In this document: piece after piece, positions 55,508 to 63,379 of the stretch | Layout of the letters: every line of letters starts with the position of its first letter | Numbering within the stretch: the stretch's first letter is position 1 | Origin: Halalkalibacter sp. APA_J-10(15) | Lineage (GTDB): Bacteria; Bacillota; Bacilli; Bacillales; Bacillaceae_D | Assembly (NCBI RefSeq): GCF_023017105.1 | Contig: NZ_JALKEV010000008.1 | Span: 124,001-188,000, forward strand | Direction: 5' to 3' | Length of the DNA: 64,000 nt | Notes under the pieces: generated by a model | Told to the model about the DNA's origin: nothing | What the model saw: only the letters and a program-made list of their open reading frames with translations | Database searches by the model: none | Position numbers and translations under genes: made by a program

Positions 55508-57574
55508 ATGAAATTAAAATTCAAACAATTGACCATTCTTAGTTTAATATTTTTATTGATTTTCTCATCATTTAGTTCGATCGCAGTTGCTGAAACTGAA
55601 GGTCAAACACTTCAAAATGGTGAGTACGAGATTCATTTTTCAGTTTTAAAAGATGGAACAGATGAAACTTCTGTTATGGACGGATATACTGAAAAGCCAG
55701 CTTCATTATATGTCAGTGACGATGAATTAACGGTTGATTTGACACTTACGAGTAGTGATTGGATTAAAGTGTTCCAAACAGATATAAACGGAACTTTTAC
55801 AGACGCGGAAGTCATTTCAGAAAATGAGGAAGAGGATACTCGTGTCGTTCGTTTCACTGTTACCAATTTATCATCAAAGCTTGATGTATTTACACATGTA
55901 GTTATTCCATTCATCAATTATGACAATGAATATGTTGTTCAAATCACTTTTGATGAAGATTCACTTGAGGTTGTTGAATTAGAGGAGTTACCTGAGCCTG
56001 TACCTGCACTTGAATTAGCAGATGGGACATATACGATTGATTTTGAAGCTCTACATGCAACGGAAGACCGTGCATCAGCAATGGCAGGGTATTTAACGAA
56101 CCCCGCAACTCTCTCAGTAGCAGGAGAGAATGTGTCCTTAACACTTGAAATTCAAGAGAGAGAAGGACAAGAATTAACGGATGTACGCTTGCTGCATAAT
56201 GGAGAGTACAAAAGTGGGACAGTAGAAAGTGAGAATGAAGAAGAGCTATCAAGAGTTGTAACGTATGATATAAATGCGGTAGCTGAGATAGCAGCAGAAG
56301 TAGATATGTATGTAGCTGCAGCAAACTATAGCAATACCCAATCATTCCGTATCGTATTAGATGAGGAGTCCGCACAACTGCTTCAAGAAGATGAAGGGAG
56401 CAATGAAGACGAAGAGTCTAATGAAGAAGAATCAAATGAAAATGAAGGTGATGAAGCAAACGACCTTCAATTAGCAGATGGGACATATACGATTGATTTT
56501 GAAGCTCTACATGCAACGGAAGACCGTGCATCAGCAATGGCAGGGTATTTAACGAACCCCGCAACTCTCTCAGTAGCAGGAGAGAATATGTCCTTAACAC
56601 TTGAAATTCAAGAGAGAGAAGGACAAGAATTAACGGATGTACGCTTGCTGCATAACGGAGAGTTCAAAAGTGGGACAGTAGAAAGTGAGAATGAAGAAGA
56701 GCTATCAAGAGTTGTAACGTATGATATAAATGCGGTAACGGAGATAGCAGCAGAAGTAGATATGTATGTAGCTGCAGCAAACTATAGCAATACCCAATCG
56801 TTCCGTATCGTGTTAGATGAGGAGTCCGCACAATTAGTTCAAAATCATGAAGAAGAAAACGAAGAGTCTAATGAAGAAGAAATAGATGAAAATGAAGACG
56901 GCAATCATGATGATGGTGTGATCGAAAACGAAGATGATGAGTTTGATGAAGGCACATATACAATTGACTTTACTGTTTACAAAAATCAAACAACAGATAT
57001 TTCTGTCATGGATGAGTATACAGTGAAGCCAGCTCACCTAATGATCGAAGGAGATACACAAACAGTTGAAATGACTTTAACACATAGTGATTGGATTAAA
57101 GTATTTCAAACAGAAAAGAATGGTAACTATGTTGATGTAGAAGTTGTTTCAGAAGATTCAAGTGAAAATACGAGAACCGTACAATTTGAAGTAGAGGATT
57201 TATCGCAGTTATTACATGCGTATACAGAGGTCTATTTTGAAGAACCATTTTTATATGATGGTAAATATGAGGTTCAAATTGCCTTCGACCTAGAGAGTAT
57301 GGAAGTATTTGATGAGAATACATCGAATGAAGACGATACGAACGGAGAAAACGAACATAACAATAACAATAACAATAATTCAACTAATAAGGATGTTGAC
57401 GATTTAACGATTAATCGTGATGGGCAAGATCACGACAATGATAAGAATGATCCATCAACAAATCAAGAAACCAACGCGAAAACTGCAGACAGAGCTATGA
57501 TTGGTGGGTTGATACTGTTAATGTTAACGTCAGGAATTTGGCTTTTCCGTAAGTATCGTCTCGGAACATTGTAA
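55508..57574 (+). CDS. Four-NEAT-domain heme/hemoprotein-binding surface protein
   Basis: A 688-residue protein, 15 bp after the IsdC-like gene. After the signal peptide (1-30) come four NEAT domains at about 36-155, 169-292, 321-444 and 481-605, joined by Glu/Asn-rich linkers, then an Asn-rich spacer, NAKTAD (656-661), a membrane helix and RKYR. Domains 1 and 4 keep the heme Y-x-x-x-Y (INYDNEYVVQI; LYDGKYEVQI). Domains 2 and 3 are nearly identical to each other and read NYSNTQSFRI, with Gln in place of the second Tyr. NAKTA is an atypical sorting motif. The protein probably captures heme or hemoglobin at the surface. Confidence 0.88.
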   Translation: MKLKFKQLTILSLIFLLIFSSFSSIAVAETEGQTLQNGEYEIHFSVLKDGTDETSVMDGYTEKPASLYVSDDELTVDLTLTSSDWIKVFQTDINGTFTDAEVISENEEEDTRVVRFTVTNLSSKLDVFTHVVIPFINYDNEYVVQITFDEDSLEVVELEELPEPVPALELADGTYTIDFEALHATEDRASAMAGYLTNPATLSVAGENVSLTLEIQEREGQELTDVRLLHNGEYKSGTVESENEEELSRVVTYDINAVAEIAAEVDMYVAAANYSNTQSFRIVLDEESAQLLQEDEGSNEDEESNEEESNENEGDEANDLQLADGTYTIDFEALHATEDRASAMAGYLTNPATLSVAGENMSLTLEIQEREGQELTDVRLLHNGEFKSGTVESENEEELSRVVTYDINAVTEIAAEVDMYVAAANYSNTQSFRIVLDEESAQLVQNHEEENEESNEEEIDENEDGNHDDGVIENEDDEFDEGTYTIDFTVYKNQTTDISVMDEYTVKPAHLMIEGDTQTVEMTLTHSDWIKVFQTEKNGNYVDVEVVSEDSSENTRTVQFEVEDLSQLLHAYTEVYFEEPFLYDGKYEVQIAFDLESMEVFDENTSNEDDTNGENEHNNNNNNNSTNKDVDDLTINRDGQDHDNDKNDPSTNQETNAKTADRAMIGGLILLMLTSGIWLFRKYRLGTL
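56015..56377 (+). repeat. Intragenic duplication, unit 1 (NEAT domain 2)
   Basis: About 363 bp that recur at 56471-56833, exactly 456 bp downstream and in frame, with only a handful of base differences (for example GTG to ATG and TAC to TTC). The short linker between units is not conserved. This indicates a recent tandem duplication. Confidence 0.92.
56471..56833 (+). repeat. Intragenic duplication, unit 2 (NEAT domain 3)
   Basis: The second copy of the NEAT unit. The near identity, including synonymous positions, means the copies are much younger than the split from domains 1 and 4, or are kept alike by gene conversion. Confidence 0.92.
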
Positions 57575-57621
57575 CATATTATCTATTGAAAAGCGTTAGA
57601 TTGAAAGCTTGATAGCTTAAG

Positions 57622-57676
57622 AGAGTGGAGGTATTGCAAAAGAATAAAATCATTCTTTTGATAATGCCTCTCTTTC
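57622..57676 (+). terminator. Long hairpin between the NEAT genes and isdE
   Basis: AGAGTGGAGGTATT and AAAAGAAT on the left pair with ATTCTTTT and AATGCCTCTCT on the right, with small internal mismatches, followed by TTTC. It may end most transcripts after the surface proteins and let a fraction continue into the importer genes. Confidence 0.75.
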
Positions 57677-57711
57677 ATTTCAAAGGTTTATGAATAGAGG
57701 TGGAAAGAATC

Positions 57712-58629
57712 GTGAAAAACATGAAATGGTTTGTAATGATAGCAACACTACTTATGGTTGTTGGCTGCGCAAATGAAGAACCACCAAATGAAGAACACAC
57801 AAAATCTGATCAGACGATGACAGCGTCCAAAGAAATAGATGAACAGATCGAAGAGGTGCATCGCATTGTTTCCACAACTGTTGCAGCAACTGAAATTTTT
57901 GATGCATTGGAAATTGATTTAGTTGGAATTCCAACTAGCTATAAAGATCTTCCTGGAAGATATGATGGAGTACAGCAGGTAGGAAATCCGATGAATCCAG
58001 ATATGGAATTAGTTAAGTCACTGCAGCCGACTGATGTTATGTCTGTAACAACATTACAAACAGATTTAGAAGATATATTTGAAGCTGTGGATCTCCCTGT
58101 AACCTTTTTAAATTTTCAAAGTGTTGATGAGATGCTCTCAGAAATTCAATTTATCGCTGAACGTTTTAATAGAGAGGAAGAAGCGACTGAGCTGATTTCA
58201 ACGATTCATGATCAGTTTCAGGTCATTGAAGAGAAAGCACAAGGTAACGAGGAACAAACCGTATTAATTTTAATGGGGGTACCTGGAAGTTATTTAGTTG
58301 CTACTGAACATTCTTACATAGGTGACTTAGTGAAGAGAGCTGGAGGAGTAAATATTGTTGCGGGTGAGGATGTCGAGTATTTAGCTTCTAATACAGAATA
58401 TCTCCAACAAGCAAACCCAGATATCATTTTACGAGCTGCTCACGGAATGCCAGATGAGGTTGTTGAAATGTTTGATGAAGAATTTGCAACAAATGATATT
58501 TGGAAGCATTTTAAAGCAGTCCAAGACGATCGAGTATATGACTTAGAAGAAGAGTTGTTTCCAACAACAGGTAACTTAGCTGTCATTGAAGCTATGGATG
58601 TTCTCTATGACATGTTATATCCAGAATAA
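57712..58629 (+). CDS. IsdE-like heme ABC transporter substrate-binding lipoprotein
   Basis: An approximately 305-residue lipoprotein. GTG 57712 is preferred because GAGGTGG lies eight bases upstream; GTG 57700 overlaps that site. The lipobox is LLMVVGCAN. The class III binding-protein fold shows VHRIVSTTVAATEIFDALE, LVGIPTSYKDLPGRYDGV, VGNPMNPDMELVKSLQPTDV and TEYLQQANPDIILRAAHG. This strongly resembles IsdE, which takes heme from IsdC-type NEAT proteins. It begins an importer set: permease after 16 bp, then ATPase and sortase B. Confidence 0.88.
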   Translation: MKNMKWFVMIATLLMVVGCANEEPPNEEHTKSDQTMTASKEIDEQIEEVHRIVSTTVAATEIFDALEIDLVGIPTSYKDLPGRYDGVQQVGNPMNPDMELVKSLQPTDVMSVTTLQTDLEDIFEAVDLPVTFLNFQSVDEMLSEIQFIAERFNREEEATELISTIHDQFQVIEEKAQGNEEQTVLILMGVPGSYLVATEHSYIGDLVKRAGGVNIVAGEDVEYLASNTEYLQQANPDIILRAAHGMPDEVVEMFDEEFATNDIWKHFKAVQDDRVYDLEEELFPTTGNLAVIEAMDVLYDMLYPE

Positions 58630-58645
58630 AATGAGGTAGAATCGT

Positions 58646-59635
58646 ATGATGAGAAAAAAAATAGTCAGCATGATCTTAGTAACTGTATTGCTCTTAGTGG
58701 TCGCAATTTATTCCGCTATTACGGGTAGTATTCAGGTGGGAATGAATGAACTCATTAGTGGATTGATTTCTGGTACAAATGAAGAAGTACAGGTAATAAA
58801 AGACCTTAGATTACCTCGCATTATTATTGCTATGTTTGCAGGTGCTGCATTAGCTGTAGCAGGTACTCTACTACAGGCTGTTATGAGAAATCCACTAGCT
58901 GATTCTGGCATCATCGGAATATCTGCAGGTGCGGGGTTTACCTCGATATTAGCTGTTAGTTTCTTTCCAACGCTTTACTTTTGGTCACCACTATTTGCAT
59001 TTATAGGAGGTGCTATAGCTTGTATTCTCGTGTATCTCTTTTCATGGAAATCGGGTTTAAGTCCTGTGCGCATGATTCTAGTTGGTGTCGCGATTAATGC
59101 CGTCTTTAGTGGGTTAAGTGATACGTTTAATTATCGAGGTAGCTATACAGTAACAAGTATTAGTCCGACAACAACCTCGACTTTAGCGATGAGAACATGG
59201 CGCGATGTTGAAATGATGGTTAGTTTTGGATCAATTGGCCTTGTATGTGCTGTAGTGCTTTTTGCAACATGTAATGTATTAGCTTTACAAGATAAAACGG
59301 TAAAGAATTTAGGAGTTTCGGTGATTCGATCAAGAGTGTTTGTTTCAGCTGTAGCTGTTCTTCTAGCTGCTGCTTCTACTGCAGTAGCTGGCTTGATTGC
59401 TTTCATTGGTTTACTTATCCCACACATATCAAGATATTTTGTCGGATCAGACCATAAATGGCTCATTCCATTTTCAGCTGTAGCTGGTGCATTATTGTTA
59501 CTTCTTGCTGATACGTTAGGGAGAACGATTATTGCGCCAAATGAAATACCCGCTTCAATTATAATGGCGATTATTGGTGGGCCGTTTTTAATCTTTCTGT
59601 TAAGAAGGAGTGACCACATTCATGGAAATTCGTAA
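58646..59635 (+). CDS. FecCD-type heme ABC permease (IsdF-like)
   Basis: A 329-residue inner-membrane permease with about nine to ten membrane helices. RLPRIIIAMFAGAALAVAGT, MRNPLADSGIIGISAGAGF, LVGVAINAVFSGLS and IAFIGLLIPHISRYFVGSDH are standard FecCD/BtuC motifs, the last being the ATPase-coupling loop. It sits between the IsdE-like protein and the ATPase, whose start lies inside its final codons (14-bp overlap), so the genes are translationally coupled. Confidence 0.93.
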   Translation: MMRKKIVSMILVTVLLLVVAIYSAITGSIQVGMNELISGLISGTNEEVQVIKDLRLPRIIIAMFAGAALAVAGTLLQAVMRNPLADSGIIGISAGAGFTSILAVSFFPTLYFWSPLFAFIGGAIACILVYLFSWKSGLSPVRMILVGVAINAVFSGLSDTFNYRGSYTVTSISPTTTSTLAMRTWRDVEMMVSFGSIGLVCAVVLFATCNVLALQDKTVKNLGVSVIRSRVFVSAVAVLLAAASTAVAGLIAFIGLLIPHISRYFVGSDHKWLIPFSAVAGALLLLLADTLGRTIIAPNEIPASIIMAIIGGPFLIFLLRRSDHIHGNS

Positions 59636-60392
59636 TGTTGACTACTCATATCAACAGCGTATTAAAACGTTAAGTGACATATCTATGACAGTACCAAAAG
59701 GACAAATCACGACTATCATTGGTCCAAATGGTTCTGGGAAATCAACATTACTACAATTGATGTCACGGCATTTAACACCGGGGAAAGGTGAAATGCTATT
59801 AGACGGAAAGAACATCTCACTATACTCAACAAAAGAATTTGCTCGTAAAATTGCTGTTGTTCATCAACAAAATGATGCTCCTAACGATATGACAGTAGAG
59901 CGTTTGATAGAATATGGTCGTCTTCCGTATAAAAAGCTACTGCAAATGAAGCAAAAGGAAGATTACGATATCATCGCTTGGGCTTTAAAATGCACGAATT
60001 TAGAGGATAAAAAGGATGTTGTACTAAATCGATTATCAGGAGGAGAGAGACAAAGAGTTTGGATTGCAATGGCTCTAGCACAAAAAACAAATTATTTATT
60101 TTTAGATGAACCGACAACTTATTTAGATTTATTTCATCAGTATGAAATTCTAGAATTAATTACTCAATTGAATCAATTAAATAGCATGACGATTGTTATG
60201 GTTTTACATGATTTGAATCAAGCTATTAAATATAGTGATCAACTAATTATCATGAAAGATGGAGCCATTGTTAAACATGGTAAACCTGCTGAAGTGATGA
60301 ATGAGCAAATCATTAAGGAAATTTATAGATTAGATGTACTAATGAAATCGGATAAAGATGCAGGGCTCTATATCGTACCAATAGGAGTTTAA
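59622..60392 (+). CDS. Heme ABC transporter ATPase
   Basis: A 256-residue FecE/FhuC-type ATPase. Walker A is IIGPNGSGKSTLL, Q-loop region VVHQQNDAP, signature LSGGERQRVW, Walker B NYLFLDEPTTYLDL and H-loop MVLHDLNQAI. ATG 59622 is taken as the start; AAGGAG at 59605-59610 is 11 bases upstream, and GTG 59610 overlaps that site. It powers the adjacent permease. In Staphylococcus isd the ATPase is encoded elsewhere (FhuC), so a dedicated ATPase here resembles the Bacillus-type arrangement. Confidence 0.92.
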   Translation: MEIRNVDYSYQQRIKTLSDISMTVPKGQITTIIGPNGSGKSTLLQLMSRHLTPGKGEMLLDGKNISLYSTKEFARKIAVVHQQNDAPNDMTVERLIEYGRLPYKKLLQMKQKEDYDIIAWALKCTNLEDKKDVVLNRLSGGERQRVWIAMALAQKTNYLFLDEPTTYLDLFHQYEILELITQLNQLNSMTIVMVLHDLNQAIKYSDQLIIMKDGAIVKHGKPAEVMNEQIIKEIYRLDVLMKSDKDAGLYIVPIGV

Positions 60393-60411
60393 AGAGAAAG
60401 AGGTTGAGTCA

Positions 60412-61164
60412 GTGAATAAGATCCAAAAAGTGATTCAACGGTGTATCACGATCCTATGTATCGCCGTGTTTACCTTTGCAATGTATCAATTAATAACAAT
60501 TGTCTATGATTATGGGAACAACCGGCATGTATTAGCACAAATTCAAGATGTGTATGAAGTGGATGAGAATGGGTTAGGTGATGATCGTGATCAGATTCAA
60601 ATGTCGTTTGATCCACTCTTAGAAATAAATGAAAATATCGTTGGATGGATAACGATTGATGGCACTCGAATTGATTATCCTATATTACAAGCGGAAGATA
60701 ACGAATATTATTTAAACCGCAACTATTTACATGATGAGACGAGAGCAGGGAGTTTATTTTTAGATTATCGTAATGATGTTAATGAAGAAAATAGTCATAC
60801 GATCATTTATGGGCATCGAATGAGAGATGGTTCGATGTTTGGGCAATTACCACGATTTTTAGAGCAAGAATTTTATGATGAAAATTCGACCATGTTGTGG
60901 GATACATTATATGAACAATATGATGTTGAAATCTTTTCTGCCTATATTACTACGACAGACTTTTACTATATTGAAACAGATTTTCGTGATGATCAACATT
61001 ATGTATCATTTCTAGAGGATATCCAGGAACGTTCAGTCATTCATTCTAATGTGACGGTTCATTCAGATGATCAGATTATCACATTATCCACCTGTGATTA
61101 TCAGCTTGATCGTGATGAGGGGAGACTAGTCGTTCACGGTAAATTAACTTTAAGAGAACAATAA
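60412..61164 (+). CDS. srtB: Class B sortase SrtB
   Basis: A 250-residue membrane-anchored transpeptidase. One N-terminal membrane helix (about 11-31) is followed by the extracellular sortase domain. The catalytic triad is visible: His135 in IIYGHRMRDG, Cys228 in ITLSTCDYQ and Arg238 in DEGRLVVHGK. WITIDGTRIDYPILQ and FLDYRND are typical class B motifs. It lies in the heme operon 19 bp after the ATPase and is the obvious enzyme for anchoring the NPQTS protein at 54818, as in isd loci. Confidence 0.95.
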   Translation: MNKIQKVIQRCITILCIAVFTFAMYQLITIVYDYGNNRHVLAQIQDVYEVDENGLGDDRDQIQMSFDPLLEINENIVGWITIDGTRIDYPILQAEDNEYYLNRNYLHDETRAGSLFLDYRNDVNEENSHTIIYGHRMRDGSMFGQLPRFLEQEFYDENSTMLWDTLYEQYDVEIFSAYITTTDFYYIETDFRDDQHYVSFLEDIQERSVIHSNVTVHSDDQIITLSTCDYQLDRDEGRLVVHGKLTLREQ

Positions 61165-61165
61165 T

Positions 61166-61204
61166 AAGAACCTGCTACACTGAAATAAGGTAGCAGGTTC
61201 TTAT
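61166..61204. terminator. Bidirectional terminator between convergent heme operons
   Basis: AAGAACCTGCTAC (61166-61178) and GTAGCAGGTTCTT (61190-61202) form a perfect 13-bp stem with an 11-base loop. It lies between srtB and the convergent hmoA. Confidence 0.85.
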
Positions 61205-61213
61205 CTATATAAA

Positions 61214-61558
61214 TTATTGTGCAGCTTGGTCGATAGACGGATCAGTACCATTTAATGGATTTCGAACGACTTTTACATCATAGAAGGAAATGTCATTCTC
61301 AATAATGTATTCTGGAATTTCCCTTTTTTGATGAGATTCACGGAAAGCATCGCTTTTCGTCCAATTCTTAAAATCATCCTTCGAATCCCAACGAGTAACA
61401 ACGGACACCTCATCATAATCTTTTGTATTTTGTGTAAAATGAACTTCAAGTCCAAGAAAACCTTCCATAAATTCGACTTTTCCAACTTTCTTGAAACGTT
61501 CAATTAACTTCTCACCATTTCCTTTAGTAATTTTTGAGCGATTTGTAACAATAACCAT
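61214..61558 (-). CDS. hmoA: Heme-degrading monooxygenase HmoA (IsdG family)
   Basis: A 114-residue cytoplasmic enzyme that opens heme and frees iron. The IsdG catalytic triad is present as Asn6 (VTNRSKIT), Trp66 (FKNWTKSD) and His76 (FRESHQ). [20 protein letters not shown] and [18 protein letters not shown] closely follow Bacillus HmoA. GAGGAATT precedes ATG 61558. It is the last gene of the minus-strand importer operon, 28 bp after the ATPase. Confidence 0.95.
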   Translation of the reverse strand: MVIVTNRSKITKGNGEKLIERFKKVGKVEFMEGFLGLEVHFTQNTKDYDEVSVVTRWDSKDDFKNWTKSDAFRESHQKREIPEYIIENDISFYDVKVVRNPLNGTDPSIDQAAQ

Positions 61559-61586
61559 TGTAATTCCTCCTTGTTTTTAATAAATG

Positions 61587-62384
61587 TTAAGCATGCATTC
61601 GTCTATTGAATGGTTGTTTTTTTAACGGAATAATCAGTGGATAGTCGTCTTCATACATCACTTTTGCATCAATATGATAAACTTCTTTCAAAAATTGTGA
61701 GCTTAGTAATGAATCTGGCTCACCCGAGTGTATTAATTTTCCTTGTTTCATTGCTAACAAATAATCACAATAGGCAGCGGCATGTTGAAGTTCATGTAGT
61801 ACCATAATAATGGTTGTCTTTTCATGACGATTAATCTCTTCTAAAATATTCAGTACTTCTAGTTGATGAGCGATATCTAAATACGTTGTAGGTTCATCTA
61901 AAAGCAATACAGGTGTTCTTTGAGTTAACGCTAATGCAATACGTACTTTTTGCTGTTCACCTCCAGATAAAGTATAAAACATTCGTTCAGCATACTTTGT
62001 AATGTTTGTGATTCGCATAGCCCATTCAATGATGTCTTGATCCTCATCGTTTATTCGATCAAACCATTTCTTATATGGAGCTCTACCATAATGGATAAGC
62101 TCCTTTACGGTGAGATTCGGTAGCGATTGTTTTGATTGAGGCATCATAGCAAGCTTTTGAGCGAATATTTTTGGGTGTAGCCCTCTAATCGATTGCCCTT
62201 CTAGGTAAATATTACCGCTTTCTTGTTTGAGAAGTTGAGCGATCGTTTTTAATAATGTTGATTTCCCAGAGCCGTTTGGTCCGACGATGGCTGTAAGCTT
62301 CCCTTTTGGAATATGTAATGAAATATTAGATAAACAAAAGGAACCGATGTTCAATTGAATGTGTTCTGTTTGAATAGCATTCAT
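61587..62384 (-). CDS. Iron/heme ABC transporter ATPase, second system
   Basis: A 265-residue FhuC/FecE-type ATPase: Walker A VGPNGSGKSTLLK, signature LSGGEQQKVRI, Walker [14 protein letters not shown] and H-loop MVLHELQHAA. It differs clearly from the plus-strand ATPase at 59622, so this is not a recent duplicate. Its ATG overlaps the permease stop (TAATG). It shares a transcript with the permease and binding protein upstream and hmoA downstream. Confidence 0.92.
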   Translation of the reverse strand: MNAIQTEHIQLNIGSFCLSNISLHIPKGKLTAIVGPNGSGKSTLLKTIAQLLKQESGNIYLEGQSIRGLHPKIFAQKLAMMPQSKQSLPNLTVKELIHYGRAPYKKWFDRINDEDQDIIEWAMRITNITKYAERMFYTLSGGEQQKVRIALALTQRTPVLLLDEPTTYLDIAHQLEVLNILEEINRHEKTTIIMVLHELQHAAAYCDYLLAMKQGKLIHSGEPDSLLSSQFLKEVYHIDAKVMYEDDYPLIIPLKKQPFNRRMHA

Positions 62385-63379
62385 TAAATCAAGCCTCGTT
62401 TCTTCAAAAGAATGAGAAAGAATGGTGCACCTAGAGCGGCAAGCAAGATGCCAACTGGTAGTTCAATCGGATCAAACCATGTACGGGCAATCGTATCAGC
62501 AACGACAACGAGTATGGCTCCATACATTGCAGAAAGAGGTAAGAGAAATCTGTAATCCTCACCAATTAAAATACGGATGATATGAGGGACAATGAGTCCA
62601 ACAAATCCAATTAATCCTGCAACACTCACAGCTGCTCCCGCTAAAAATGCAGCTAAGGAAATGAGTAAAAATCGTTGCCATTCTACGCGTTGGCCGAGTA
62701 GTTTGGCAGAATCATCTCCTAGTAATAATAAATTGGCAGGTTTAATAGCTAATAGTGATAGCAGTAAGCCGATAAGCGCATAAGGGTACATAAAATCTAA
62801 ATGGTACCAACTTCGTCCATTAAGACCACCAGCTAACCAAGGAAGGACGGATTGGACACGATCGCTATAAATGATCATGACACCGTTTTGAACAGCTCCT
62901 AATAATGCATTAATCGCAACACCTGCCAATATGATTTTCAAAGGCGAAGCTCCTTTATCCCAAGCGAGAAAATAAATCATCATGGCTGTTACGAAGGCGC
63001 CAATGAAAGCTGATATTGGTAGAAGGTAGCTAAATTGTGGTAAAATAAGCATCGTTAAACTAGCCATTAGTCCACCACCAGCTGTAACACCAATAATACC
63101 TGGATCTGCTAAAGGATTCTTCATGACACCTTGTAATAAGGCACCTGACACAGCTAAGCAAGCACCAACTAGTAGCGCAATTAAGACTCGTGGAAGTCGC
63201 AAGTCGAAAATAATAGTGTGATTGAGAGAACCTTCATCTGAAAAAAATACCATTAAAATTTCTTGAAGTGATATGGTGACCGATCCATATGTCAAACCGA
63301 AAAAAAGCGATAGTAAAAGAAGGAGAGGCGCTAAAGAAATCGCTATCGTTCTTCTTTTTTGGCGTTCTTTAATGTTCAT
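62384..63379 (-). CDS. FecCD-type ABC permease, second system
   Basis: A 331-residue permease with about nine to ten membrane helices and FecCD motifs: LRLPRVLIALLVGACLAVSG, MKNPLADPGIIGVTAGGGL, LAGVAINALLGAVQ and GLIGFVGLIVPHIIRILIG. Its start overlaps the stop of the binding protein as ATGA. Coupling to hmoA in one operon suggests heme as the substrate; a ferric siderophore is also possible. Confidence 0.92.
   Translation of the reverse strand: MNIKERQKRRTIAISLAPLLLLLSLFFGLTYGSVTISLQEILMVFFSDEGSLNHTIIFDLRLPRVLIALLVGACLAVSGALLQGVMKNPLADPGIIGVTAGGGLMASLTMLILPQFSYLLPISAFIGAFVTAMMIYFLAWDKGASPLKIILAGVAINALLGAVQNGVMIIYSDRVQSVLPWLAGGLNGRSWYHLDFMYPYALIGLLLSLLAIKPANLLLLGDDSAKLLGQRVEWQRFLLISLAAFLAGAAVSVAGLIGFVGLIVPHIIRILIGEDYRFLLPLSAMYGAILVVVADTIARTWFDPIELPVGILLAALGAPFFLILLKKRGLI

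Noticed and set aside
55944-56600. Leu/His-rich minus-strand frames inside the NEAT gene
   Set aside because: They repeat with the duplicated NEAT unit and are shadows of it.
59143-59619. 158-codon minus-strand frame
   Set aside because: Antisense to the IsdF-like permease; membrane-protein genes often leave the opposite strand open.
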